The position numbers and the translations under genes are program-made. From Arbacia lixula (lineage: Eukaryota > Echinodermata > Echinoidea > Arbacioida > Arbaciidae), in NCBI GenBank assembly GCA_963669155.1, contig OZ022596.1:7168465-7232464 (forward strand): a stretch of 64,000 bases of DNA, written 5' to 3'. Positions 11,660 through 21,912 of this stretch are shown piece after piece. A model generated the notes under the pieces. The model worked only from the letters and a program-made list of their open reading frames with translations. It did no database searches and was not told the DNA's origin. Each line of letters starts with the position of its first letter. Positions within the stretch are counted from its first letter, which is position 1.

Positions 11660-12155
11660 CTGGGCATGGTAATACAACACGCTGTAATGGTGAATGGTGA
11701 GATATTGTATACATGTATAAAGTTACATAAAGCATTCAGTAAATACATGCACCTATTCAAAGTTAAAGTTGGTAATACAACACGCTGTACTGGTGAATGG
11801 TGAGAAGGTGTATACATGTATAAAGTAACATTCAGTAAATGCATGCACCTATTCAAAGTTAAAGTTGCTAATACAACATGCTGAGATGATGTATACATGT
11901 ATAAAGTTACATAAAGCATTCAGTAAATTGCACCTATTCAAAGTTAAAGTTGGTAATACAACATGCTGTAATTGTGAATGGTGCGATGGTGTATACATGT
12001 ATAAAGTTACCTAAAACATTCAGTAAATACATGCACCTATTCAAAGTTAAAGTTGCTAATACAACATGCTGTAATGGTGAATTGTGAGATGGTGTATACA
12101 TGTATAAAGTTACATAAAGCATTCAGTAAATACATGCACCTATTTAAAGTTTAAC
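11660..12155 (+). repeat. ~102-bp minisatellite, five copies
   Basis: Five head-to-tail units each contain GTATACATGTATAAAGTTAC, CATTCAGTAAATACATGCAC and TTCAAAGTTAAAGTTG. Spacing of the GTATACATG word is about 102, 81, 100 and 102 bp, so one unit is shortened. Open frames on the minus strand through it are artefacts. Confidence 0.9.
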
Positions 12156-13279
12156 TAACGCTTGAGTATCATCACAATAATAAACAGTCAGATTAACATT
12201 TTGAATTGCGCTTGCACTCCCACATCACTTCGTTGATGTTCCCCAACACTAGAAAAATTCAAGGGATAGATCCCAAAAGTGGCAAGTCAGCAGGTCAGTG
12301 AAACATATAAAATGAAAAAGAAATGAGTTTGAAATCAAAGATAAAGATAAAAAGAAAAAGAAAGAAATCTAGATAGATAGAGTGTATTGATGTATTAATC
12401 TTAGTTACTCCATTGATATGTACTTCATATCTGCTAGCATAAATAGATCATTTGGAAAGAGAGAGAGAAATTAAATGGAATGAAAATATATTCAGGGTTT
12501 CCCTCTACTCAACTAACAAATGTCACAATGTGAAGACATATCAATTCAGCTGTTTTAGTGGTCTGTTCGATGTCACGGGTTCTTCTTGTTGTGCTTCATT
12601 GATCGTGGTAGTGGGAATCTCTCTAAACTATTGAGTGCAAGATCAGCTTTGTTCCTTCTTGTCTCCCAAATCAGCAGGGTACAATACTCATTTTTTTTTT
12701 TTTGTGCGAGCTTGTGTGCACATGTGCCTTTTCTCACAAAACACAAAAATCCCAAATCTGGGGGTGTTTCACCAAACTGTTCATAAGATACGAACGACTT
12801 TACAAACGAATGGTGATCCGTTCTTGTGCTAAATGCGATACCACACTCTGTTCTTGTTTTAACATATTGAGAGTTAATTTCCAACAATCCTGATAAAATT
12901 TGACAACTCATAAGCTTTATTTTCAGACACGTTTTAACAACAATAATTTTCATTTATAAACATCAGATTTTAACTTCAGCTGATCGGAATCAAAATCTTA
13001 GAGAATGTGATTTAGCACAAGAAGTGATCGCCAGTCGTTCATAAAGTCGTTAGTAGCTTATGAACAGCTTGGTGAAACACCACCATGGCACACAAAGACT
13101 TACAATCAGGGATAGAAGAAGGAAAGAACGACATATTTTCTGCTGACATCATAGCTCTGAATATTCTTTTGAATTCAATGGCTGGATCATTTTTTAAATG
13201 ATTCCTTACTGTGATCCCCAAATCAAACAAGAATGGCCTACTGGCATTGTAGAATAAGTCTGGTATAATCAAGGGTCAC
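12156..13279. other. Gene-free stretch
   Basis: A fold-back pair is visible: GGTGTTTCACCAAACTGTTC (about 12762-12783) and its near-complement GAACAGCTTGGTGAAACACC (about 13062-13081), marking an inverted-repeat unit of about 320 bp. No coding sequence is supported. Confidence 0.5.
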
Positions 13280-13462
13280 ATAATCTTTACCACCAACATG
13301 AGCCCTGTTGGATAAAACTTACCATTGATGGTAACTTTGCTATCAATGGCAACGTCTATGTAAACTGTGAATTTGATTGGCGGTCCAGCGATATTACCAT
13401 GGCAGTTACCATTGATGGTAGAGTTACCATTAATGGTAAGCTTTATGCAACGGGGCAATGGT
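13280..13462. mobile_element. MITE with TTACCATTGATGGTAA termini, copy 1
   Basis: Repeated AACTTACCATTGATGGTAA and TACCATTAATGGTAAGC words occur at both ends in inverted orientation, with GTTGCATAAAACTTACCA-type outer ends. A second copy is at 55290-55453 and a partial one near 9945-10045. Confidence 0.7.
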
Positions 13463-15095
13463 AACACCACCTGATTCTTTTGGGGGTTCACTTTGAATGT
13501 TCAAGCCCCACGGTCATTCTTTTTCACCAGTGATGCTCATGAATCTCCAAGAGCAATAGATTGTTTGTGGCATAGTTTGAACATTACCATTGCCACAAAG
13601 TACACCAATCAGATTTCTTAGGCTCGATAATGGCAGAGTTAAAGGGTCAGTAAAGAGAGCATTCTTGAGGATCCAGAAGATGTAAGTAGCAAGCATGCTG
13701 AGCTGTAGAGCGATGTCCGCATACATACATATCCAAACAAATTAATGAAGACGCCAGAGAAGAAAAGCATCTCAATATTTCGATCACAAAACTTTTTCAA
13801 GAATGATGATCATTCTTGATTCTTGATAAAGGTCTATGACTGGAAATACTTTACTTCATTAATTTGTGTGTGCTTACATTTACATGTTTAGTGCCATCAC
13901 AACCTCATAATGTATATTCTTACATATATATATACAGTTGAGGCCAAAAGTTTACATACACCAGGTAAGAAAACATATAGATATGATTTTTTACCACCAT
14001 AAGAACATTGGGGATCCTTTATTTTGGTGAAGATGGTTGGGTATGGTATCTACTTTATTTTCAAAGAGTATGTTTTCATAACAAAAATATTTAGAAACAT
14101 ATATATATGGTTGATTGAACTTCAATTTGGATAAATTCAGTGGGTCAAAAGTTTAGATACACTAACCAAAATTGGTGATGGTGTTGCCTGTATTTAGTCT
14201 TATTTTTCATTTTTTCACTAGTTGAAACTGCCAACAAGCCTCATGTATACTTCTTATGAGATTATTGTCCATTCCTCCAGCAAGACTGCAACAATTCAGT
14301 CATATTTGCAGGTTTCCTTGGGCGAATACCATGTTTGGGGTCTGCCCATATGGTTTCTACAGGGATTTGGTCTAGACATGTGACAACCCCTCCTCAATCC
14401 CCCTTTGCTTAGTTATCCACTCTAAAAACTAATTTAAATGAATGTTTGGGTTAATGTGGTAATTAAAGACCTAATTTTAATATATTTCCACCTCTAGGCT
14501 GGCTTATTAACATGATGCTACATGGTTCATCATCCGATTTTACAATCAATAGGGTTTATCAATGGAGATTACACATTGTTTGTGTATTAAGATGTTGGAG
14601 CATGTAGCAACATATTAATACACCAGCCTAAAAGTAGTAACCCTGTTCAAATTGTGTCTTCAGTCACCACAAAAACCCAAACATTCATTTTAATTAGTTT
14701 ACAAAGGGGTGAAACAGAGAAAAGGGGAGATTATGGAGGGTTGTCAAATTTCCAGACCAGATCTCTGTAGAAACCATATGGACAGACTAAAAGTATGGTA
14801 TTCGACCAATAAATCTGCAAATGGGACTGGATTGTTGCAATCTTGCTGGAGGAATTGACAATAACCTCAGGAGTAGTATACAGAAAGCTTATTGACAACT
14901 CCAACAAGTGAAAAAATAAAAGAAGAAAAAGATACTTAGGGTAATACAGGTACCACCATCACCAATTTTGGTTAGTGTATGTAAACTTTTGACCCACTGA
15001 ATTTATCCAAATTGAAGTTCAATCAACCATATATATGTTTCTAAATATTTTTTTACGAAAACATACTCTTTGAAAACAAGGCATTAGCAATATTG

Positions 15096-16365
15096 TGTCT
15101 CGCCCACTTGCGAAAATAACCAGAAATATCGCGATCTCCGTTGCTACGCAAAAGAATTGTATCCCTGACCTCAAATGACCTTTGACCTTATCCTGTGACC
15201 TTCAACGGTACCATAACATGAAGGTACCCCCAGTGCATCTATGACCCAAGTTAGGTTGTAATCCAAGCAACCTATGTGAAGTTATTTGTCAAAAGAGAGT
15301 CTTGCAGGTAAACTTTAACGTATGACCTCAAATGACCTTTGACCTTATCCTGTGACCTCCAACAGCACCATAACATGAAGGTACCCCTAGTGCATCTATG
15401 ACCCAAGTTAGGTTGTAATCCAAGCAACCTATGTGAAGTTATTTGTCAAAAGAGAGTCTTGCAGGTAAACTTTAAGGTATGACCTCAAATGACCTTTGAC
15501 CTTATCCTGTGACCTCCAACGGCACCATAACATGAAGGTACCCCCAGTGCATCTATGACCCAAGTTAGGTTGTAATCCAAGCAACCCATGTGAAGTTATT
15601 TGTCAAAAGAGAGTCTTGCAGGTAAACTTTAACGTATGACCTCAAATGACCTTTGACCTTATCCTGTGACCTCCAACGGTACCATAACATGAAGGTACCC
15701 CCAGTGCATCTATGACCCAAGTTAGGTTGTAATCCAAGCAACCCATGTGAAGTTATTTGTCAAAAGAGAGTCTTGCAGGTAAACTTTAACGTATGACCTC
15801 AAATGACCTTTGACCTTATCCTGTGACCTCCAACGGTACCATAACATGAAGGTACCCCCAGTGCATCTATGACCCAAGTTAGGTTGTAATCCAAGCAACC
15901 TGTGAAAAGAGAGTCTTGCAGGTAAACTTTAACGTATGACCTCAAATGACCTTTGACCTTATCCTGTGACCTCCAACGGCACCATAACATGAAGGTACCC
16001 CCAGTGCATCTATGACCCAAGTTTGGTTGTAATCCAAGCAACCCATGTGAAGTTATTTGTCAAAAGAGAGTCTTGCAGGTAAACTTTAACATATGACCTC
16101 AAATGACCTTTGACCTTATCCTGTGACCTCCAACGGTACCATAACATGAAGGTACCCCCAGTGCATCTATGACCCAAGTTAGGTTGTAATCCAAGCAACC
16201 CATGTGAAGTTATTTGTCAAAAGAGAGTCTTGCAGGTAAACTTTAACATTTGTGACGGACGACGGACGACGGACGACGGACGGACGACGGACGGACGACG
16301 GACGGACGACGGACGGACGCCATTTGGATCCCTTAGTCTCGCCTTCACCTCCGGTGGGCGAGACA
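15096..16365. mobile_element. Satellite-bearing element with TGTCTCGCCCA termini
   Basis: It opens TGTCTCGCCCAC and closes GTGGGCGAGACA, an 11-12 bp inverted terminus. It interrupts the right arm of the Tc1-like fold-back. Inside are seven 157-bp direct repeats and then a (GACGGAC)n run at 16253-16320. No protein is encoded. The class is unknown to me. Confidence 0.75.
15164..16248 (+). repeat. 157-bp tandem repeat x7 with DR4 and DR1 TGACCT arrays
   Basis: Units start near 15164, 15321, 15478, 15635, 15792, 15935 and 16092. Spacing is 157 bp except one unit shortened to 143. Each contains TGACCT-CAAA-TGACCT (direct repeat spaced 4) overlapping TGACCT-T-TGACCT (spaced 1), then another TGACCT 7 bp on. 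These are the consensus layouts bound by nuclear receptors (DR4: thyroid-hormone/LXR-type; DR1: RXR/HNF4/PPAR-type). Binding is inference. Copies differ at only a few positions. Confidence 0.95.
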
Positions 16366-16822
16366 AAAATGTAGATACCATACCCAACCATCTTCATCAA
16401 AATAAAGGATCCCCAATGTTCTTATGGTGGTAAAAAAATCATATTTATGTTTTCTTACCAGGTGTATGTAAACTTTTGGCCTCAACTGTATATGCACTGT
16501 GCAGTTTAGTTTCCCAGCCAGGCACTGCTTTGTATGTTTCTGGAAATCATCTTCATCAGTTGGTTGGTAAAAGTTCACTCAGAGAGATGATCCGTATCGC
16601 AATGTTGATGAGCTCGAAGGTCAAAATCACACATGAATGCTGATATCCCACAGAGCACCTATGTTAAGAAGTACACCAACTCACTCGTCAGAGGTCTGAA
16701 GAAGCTCGCTAACAGTTAGTGTAAGCAGGTAAATCTCTTGATTGTGTGAACAGAACATACTCCAAATCCCATAGAGCAGCGGATTGTCCGGCACACAGAG
16801 AGTGTGAACGCATCCTTTACTG

Positions 16823-16993
16823 TCAGTGTCTCGTGACGCGCGACAAGAGAAAGTAGGCAAAGACGAAGAGGAAAACGAGTCCCATGATCAGGTAGCACAT
16901 CAGCTTTCTGTTGCCACGTCCGGCAGACAACATCCCGTCGAGACGTTTGACCGTGCCGGTGAGAAGACCCTGGGAGCTGTCAAAATCACCGTC
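16823..16993 (-). CDS. BET1L: BET1L (GS15) Golgi SNARE, coding exon 4 (last)
   Basis: This exon gives residues 66-121 and the stop. It starts after TTCCTTCCAG on the minus strand and reads DGDFDSSQGLLTGTVKRL, followed by GRGNRKLMCY and a hydrophobic segment of about 20 residues (96-115), ending LLSRVTRH. The GLLTGTVKRL and GNRKL blocks, with a C-terminal anchor ending in LSR, match BET1L rather than BET1. The family is a Qc-SNARE acting with syntaxin 5, GOSR1 and YKT6 in retrograde traffic to and within the Golgi. The four exons give 121 residues, against 111 in vertebrates. Frame is kept at every junction. Intron 3 upstream contains three degenerate copies of this exon's 5' edge. Confidence 0.92.
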   Translation of the reverse strand, partial: DGDFDSSQGLLTGTVKRLDGMLSAGRGNRKLMCYLIMGLVFLFVFAYFLLSRVTRH

Positions 16994-17125
16994 CTGGAAG
17001 GAAAGAATAAACAAAATGACATGAATATATTCAGGCTCTTCGTATCATCAATATACATTACAGGTGAGTTAATGTTTATGCTTGATATCTTGATATTTAA
17101 CATTCATAGTAAAAACAAGCACCAT

Positions 17126-17490
17126 GTGAACTGTCAAAATCACCAACTGGAATGAAGGAATGCACAAAATTATTAAACATGTAATGAATGCCCATGCACA
17201 TGCTCTCATCAATGATCATACTACGGGCGAATGATTGATTTAGTTTTTATGATTTAATACTAAATGTTTGAATATGGTGAAAATAAACACCATATGAATT
17301 GTCTTTATCACCACCCCTAAATGAAGGAATGCTCGAAATAACATGCGTTTGGGACGAAAACCTGATTACATGAATATGCATGCTCATGCTTAATCAATAT
17401 GCATATTACAGGTGTATGAACATAATACATTTTATGTTCATGGTAAAAACAACACCATGTGAACTGTCAAAATCACCACCTGGCAAGATG
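17126..17490 (-). repeat. Three degenerate tandem copies of the BET1L exon-4 acceptor region
   Basis: Read on the minus strand, intervals ending near 17150, 17325 and 17488 each repeat the exon-4 start. The word GGTGATTTTGACAG (exon: DGDFDSS) recurs at 17130 and 17465 and in altered form at 17305, each preceded by a CATTCCTTCATT(C/T)(C/A)(A/G)G-like or TTGCCAG acceptor. Flanks are also shared (CACCATGTGAA, ATTACAGGTG). Spacing is about 170 bp. Frames relative to intron phase 0 appear wrong, so they are unlikely to be used as exons. Confidence 0.7.
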
Positions 17491-17892
17491 ACAAGCATAC
17501 AGTAAGATATTAGATATGTCATGACTTATCAGTGTTTCATTTCATTCTTCAATCTTACTGACAGTGTAACGCAGACTTGAGGCAAGTTGAAAGCCGATTA
17601 AACGTTAAGAATTCTTCCATGGTGACATTTCTTTAATAACAAAAGACAGTAATTAATATGAATAGAATATTGATAATTAATTCAGGAATAGAGCTGGTAT
17701 TGATTAAGTAGACTAATCCCCCTTTATTTTTAATCATTGAGTGGAGGACTAAGACATGCACATGAACTACAATGAAATATATGTGATAGCTTGGGTTATA
17801 CATTTTGAGGAGCCTGGAAGCTAATGGGCACTGGTTCAGGTTGGGTTAGGGTTGATCTGGAAGCCACTCTAGGTGTTGCAACAATATCTTAC

Positions 17893-17949
17893 CATGCCAT
17901 CCAGATAAACATTCTGATCCTTAGCCTCATCTTCAATGTCCCGTGCTAT
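17893..17949 (-). CDS. BET1L: BET1L coding exon 3
   Basis: A 57-base exon, phase 0 at both ends, between AATCTGCAG and GTAAGATATT on the minus strand. It encodes residues 47-65, IARDIEDEAKDQNVYLDGM, which is the centre of the SNARE helix. Q58 in KDQNVYLDGM sits at the zero-layer position expected of a Qc-SNARE. The block closely matches the DIDRDAEDQN-YLDGM region of BET1L. Too short to be seen by an open-frame search; found by continuity with exons 2 and 4. Confidence 0.9.
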
Positions 17950-18149
17950 CTGCAGATTGGAAAACAAAAAAGGTGAGAGCATAAAGATACATGTAGGTTA
18001 TACTTTATACAAGTACATGCAAGTAAAAAACAATACAGGGGTGGCATTTCAAAAACTTTTATTGTATCTCAGGGACGTAGGAAAAATTTTATCTTTTGGT
18101 ATTCCGAAAAGCCAACTTAGGAAAAAAGATTTAGGAAGACTTACGAAGA

Positions 18150-18827
18150 CTTAGGAAGAAAACATTTTTATTCAAATGAGCTAGAGATAACATTTTTAAT
18201 TAAATGAGCCTCCGAGATAATTTTTTTTATAAATCAGTATTCTGAAACGCACCTACGAAAAACAGTAAGGATAAAAGATTAAACTGCTCCAGAGCAATTT
18301 CATCTCCACACGCACGCGCCAAGGCCCATACCTTTATGTGCAAGAGTAATTCGCGCATTCAACTCTTTGCATATAAGCGCGTCAAATGCAATAAGACGCG
18401 CTGATAGACATTGATGCGCAATGTCACCGTCAGTTTCATGACGTCACATCATCAACATGATGGTGTTAATGTATGCAAAATACATGAAAGGACGCTTATT
18501 ACTGGCTGCCTCCGGGATAGGAGTGCAGTGCATGCCACACCAGGGTCATGGTTATGGGATTTCCAGTAAGAGCTTTGAGTTGGTGGGTATGAGAATGTTC
18601 ATCCATTGCTTACGGTTAGATTTTCAGGCTTTGTGAGACGTTAACCCTGATAAAGGGAAGATCTACAAATTTGGTATGGAGCTGCAGTAGCTAAAGGGGT
18701 GTGGCTTAATTGCATTCCCCATTAGGAAGTAGAATCTTATTTATAGCCTCTTGTCTATTGTCTGTACAGCAGATAACAAGGGACTTGCACTTCCCAGTAT
18801 CTGAGTTAAAAAAAAACAACCCACAAT
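18150..18827. other. BET1L intron 2 sequence without further genes
   Basis: The minus-strand intron between coding exons 2 and 3 (17950-19881) holds plain intronic DNA here, then a palindromic MITE (18828-19052), a (TC)n tract at about 19120-19154 and a dispersed repeat (19433-19850). I see no other exon. Confidence 0.6.
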
Positions 18828-19052
18828 TACACTATAGCTCAACGGAATTGGCATGGGTAAAAGGAAAGAGAAGAAAAGGAAGGAGCCACAGTTTTGAACC
18901 GCAGTATATTTTGTCCATTTCAGCATGAAACATGATGCTTTTAGGCTGAAGCATCGTGTTTCATTCTGAACTGGACAAAATAAACCCCGGTGTAAAACTA
19001 CGGTTCCTTCCCTTTCCCTTTACCCATGCCAATTCCTTTGAGCTGTAGTGTA
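18828..19052. mobile_element. Palindromic MITE 'TACACTACAGCTCAAAGG', copy 2
   Basis: It opens TACACTATAGCTCAACGG and closes CCTTTGAGCTGTAGTGTA, with the same AAGGGAAGGAGC and TTTTGTCCA-TTCAGCATGA arms as copy 1. It lies inside intron 2 of BET1L. The arms differ at several positions, so it is older than copy 3 or has drifted more. Confidence 0.9.
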
Positions 19053-19121
19053 TGTGGGCTGAGTATAGCATAGGTTAGAGGACTCAGTATTTCTGATCTA
19101 TCAGCTAGGTAGTTCTGATTC

Positions 19122-19157
<36 letters not shown>

Positions 19158-19432
19158 AGCTTACCTAAGCTTGGAGTTGACTGTTGCTGACATTGATCTT
19201 GTGAGCTCTGCTTGATCCCAGCATTAGAACAATAACAAAGCATAGCGACCACACTGCACGGTACAAACTTATCCATACATGTATGTGCCCTGTGTTAATT
19301 GAATGTTGTGCTGACGGAGTTTCCATCATTTTCCTGAGCTGTTTCTTTCTTGATAACACTTGTGAGTAGTGTTATTAAATGGTCTCAGGCATTCTCATTG
19401 TGTCTCAGTGTCCTCATCACACTACTGGGTGT

Positions 19433-19850
19433 CTCAAAAAAAAAAACTAGACACTTTTCAAATGGCTGCTGAATACAAAAATATTTGATTCTGGGGAGAA
19501 TGATTTACACGTATGGATAGCTTATGGTCTCAACTTTCATCTGACACCAAATCGTCGAAAAACAATTCTTGTTTGAATCAGCACTGCTCACTTTTGTAAA
19601 GGATATGAAAATTAGGCTGCTCAGGAATTAGCCTTCCAATTTTGCAAGAGGTTGAATATTGAATATCAAATTGAATATTCATGTTATTCAAATACATTTT
19701 GTTGGAAAAGAAAAGGAATGTCTCAGCTACTAGCTGCCTAATCTTCAGGTTATCCATTGACCTAAAGAATAAATAACCGGCATCTTTGACATTCTTTTTT
19801 TTTTTGACAACCCATAATTGAACATTCAATCCCACTATAAAGATCATGTT
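19433..19850 (-). repeat. Dispersed repeat with internal inverted arms, copy 2
   Basis: It shares GTCTCAAAAA ... GATTCTGGGGAGAATGATTT, GAAAATTAGGCTGC, AATGTCTCAGCTACT and CCGGCATCTTTGACATTC with 7779-8216, but with part of the order inverted. It ends about 30 bp from BET1L exon 2, without disturbing its splice donor. Confidence 0.7.
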
Positions 19851-19881
19851 GTGATGCCACTCTGTCTCTTCCTATACTTAC

Positions 19882-19985
19882 TGATTTGAGCGTTGAGACT
19901 TTAGCAGCCAGACCAAGGGTCATCCGGTCATTCTCAGACTCCAACATGTCTTCAGTGGTCATCTTTCCGCCTCCTCCTCTTGCTC
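19882..19985 (-). CDS. BET1L: BET1L coding exon 2
   Basis: A 104-base exon between GTTTTCTTTCAG and GTAAGTATAG on the minus strand, phase 1 in and phase 0 out. It encodes the rest of G12 and residues 13-46: ARGGGGKMTTEDMLESEN, then DRMTLGLAAKVSTLKS. The EN-RM-x-LAxKVxxLKS pattern is the N-terminal half of the BET1-family SNARE helix. The glycine-rich ARGGGGK insert replaces the RAQSPGAV region of vertebrate BET1L and explains part of the extra length. Confidence 0.9.
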
Positions 19986-20224
19986 CTGAAAGAAAACAAG
20001 AGAGGTATATTACATAGAGTCTAGTTACTAGGCTGTGGAGCATATTGACACAACCATGTCTATGAACATCTATGTCTGGTAACACAGACTATGCCCACTT
20101 GCAGGCCTAAGGAGAGCCAGGCTAGCAAGTGCCATTAGGGTTAAAGTCCTAGTTGTTAACACACTCAGTTGTGTCCATGCCCTCCGGTTTCAAGGGGACG
20201 GGCCGGTTTGTGGACCACTCACTA

Positions 20225-21076
20225 TATGATGCGGGTGCCTCAAACCGGCCTCCTTGCTTTCTTTTGAATATTTTCATTCCAAGATAACCAAATAAAATTC
20301 TAAAATTTCACACACAAATCCGCAAAATAATGCTCTTTCAAAAAAAATTTTTGGATTGAAGATTAACGATAAAATTTCGGAGAAATTGCGCTTCGAATAT
20401 CACTCGATAAATCGTCGAACATTCACATCACTGAACCTTGAAACTGGCCCCTACCGATAATGTGCGATATCTCCGTCAATCCGACGAGTACAGTGCCGAC
20501 ATTTCACCAGTATTGCGTCTCGATCATGCTCGTTCCAGTGCAGTGAAAAAATGATGGGAAAGTTTTGGCGATCGACAAGAAAATCACGGAAATACGAACG
20601 CAAGTTGAAAAACGGAGATGTTTCGAACAAAAATGTGCAATTGCCAAATAAGTGCACATTTTGTATAATTTTCATTCGAAATATCACTGTTTTTCAACTT
20701 GCGTTCGTACTTCAGTGATTTTCTCGTTGATCGCCAAAATTTTTCCATCAATTTTTCACTGCACTGGAACGTGCATGATCAAGACGCATATACTCGTGCA
20801 ATGTTGGCACTGTATCGGATTGACAGAGTTACAGCACATTATCGGTAAGGGCTGGTTTCAAGGTTCAGTGATGTGAATGTGCGACATACCGAGCGATATT
20901 CGAGGCGCAACTTCTCTGAAAGTTTACAGTTAATCTTCAATCGAAAATTAGTTCTTTAAAAAGCATTATTTTGCTAATTTGTGAGTGAAATTTCAGTATT
21001 TTACCTGTTTATCTTGGTATGAAAATATTCAACAGAAAACAAGGGGGCCGGTTTGACTTGAGGCACCTGCATCATA
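20225..21076. mobile_element. 852-bp near-perfect palindrome (fold-back transposon)
   Basis: The ends are TATGATGCGGGTGCCTCAAA and, inverted, TATGATGCAGGTGCCTCAAG. The two arms of about 420 bp pair along almost their whole length, meeting near 20650 with almost no spacer. It sits in intron 1 of BET1L. Arms keep roughly 90% identity by eye. No coding potential; the short frames are artefacts of the arms. Confidence 0.9.
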
Positions 21077-21142
21077 CACCAGCCAGTTTAAATTTGGAAT
21101 TTTGGTGAACTCAGAACTGCATATCTCAGTTTCATCGTTCAA

Positions 21143-21408
21143 GGGCAATCCCGTACAATAGGGGACCAGGGTATCCCACTAATTTTATGAATTTTAACCC
21201 TAAACATAACCCTGACCCTAACCCTAAACCTAACTCTGAACCTAACACTGACCCTTACCCTAACCCTAGACAAAATTTTTGCTGCTTAATTCATCAAAAA
21301 AAGTGATTTCTAGGTCACTTTCTGCCAATGACAATCAGTATTGCAGCATTCCCATTTGCGTGCATTATAGTGCGATACTGCCTGGTCCCCTATTGTACGG
21401 GATTGCCC
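21143..21408. mobile_element. MITE with 27-bp TIRs, 6-bp target duplication and CCCTAA core
   Basis: The terminal repeat GGGCAATCCCGTACAATAGG (continuing GGACCAG) is exactly inverted at the right end. GTTCAA occurs on both sides (21137-21142 and 21409-21414), a clean 6-bp target site duplication. The interior at 21196-21270 is a degenerate AACCCTAACC / AACCCTGACC run. Inside intron 1 of BET1L. Confidence 0.92.
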
Positions 21409-21666
21409 GTTCAAGTACCCATAATACTTTGCATCAAGGATGATCCACACATGCTCTTAGAATTAGCACACATATTCTACCGATGTTGTCTTCTGTTTTT
21501 TTGGACTTACGGTGTTAATGACTTGAGAATCATTTAATCTTGTAGTGACCAAAACAAACGCAAAGCACAGTACGTGGGACCGAGCAAACAAAGATTGGTG
21601 CAAATGCGAATAAAACTTTAACTGAACTAGCGATTTCTTTCAGATAAATATGAAGCGAATACTCAC

Positions 21667-21700
21667 CGTTTGCTTTTGAACCCCAATCCCAGTCCGACAT
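21667..21700 (-). CDS. BET1L: BET1L coding exon 1 (start)
   Basis: The 34-base coding part starts at the ATG on the minus strand and ends at AACG before GTGAGTATTC. It encodes MSDWDWGSKAN and the first base of G12, joining exon 2 in frame. The MADWAR-like start of vertebrate BET1L supports this choice. The TSS and 5'UTR lie to the right of 21700 and are not resolved. Confidence 0.85.
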
Positions 21701-21912
21701 TTCTACGGGATGTACACTATTTATTGACAATAATGACTAGTTATCGACCATTGCCTTGGCATAGCATTTCGCACTTACGCGTTCAAGAACAATTTTCTCC
21801 ACGTCATTTTTTCCGACCTCTATCGGTCATCATTGAACAAGATATTCCGTTTCTTTCTGGAGGTGGTCTGTCGTACTCGTAACCACTGAACGTAGTGGTA
21901 TAGGTCAGTGGT

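Larger units (their letters stand above)
13935..16488. mobile_element. Tc1/mariner-like non-autonomous fold-back element
   Basis: The ends are CAGTTGAGGCCAAAAGTTTA and its complement, each directly flanked by TA, the usual Tc1/mariner target. The arms pair over about 120 bp at the ends. A second nested pair (14055-14180 with 14960-15075) leads into an imperfect long palindrome centred near 14570. No transposase frame is present, so it depends on another element. The right arm is interrupted by an independent insertion at 15096-16365, showing the order of events. Confidence 0.85.

Noticed and set aside
11660-12155. CRISPR-like array
   Set aside because: Units repeat over their whole length with no unique spacers, and the DNA is animal nuclear sequence; the same applies to the other tandem arrays.
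21196-21270. CCCTAA repeats as a possible telomere or interstitial telomeric sequence
   Set aside because: The run is degenerate and lies between the inverted ends of a short MITE, so it is element sequence and not a chromosome end.
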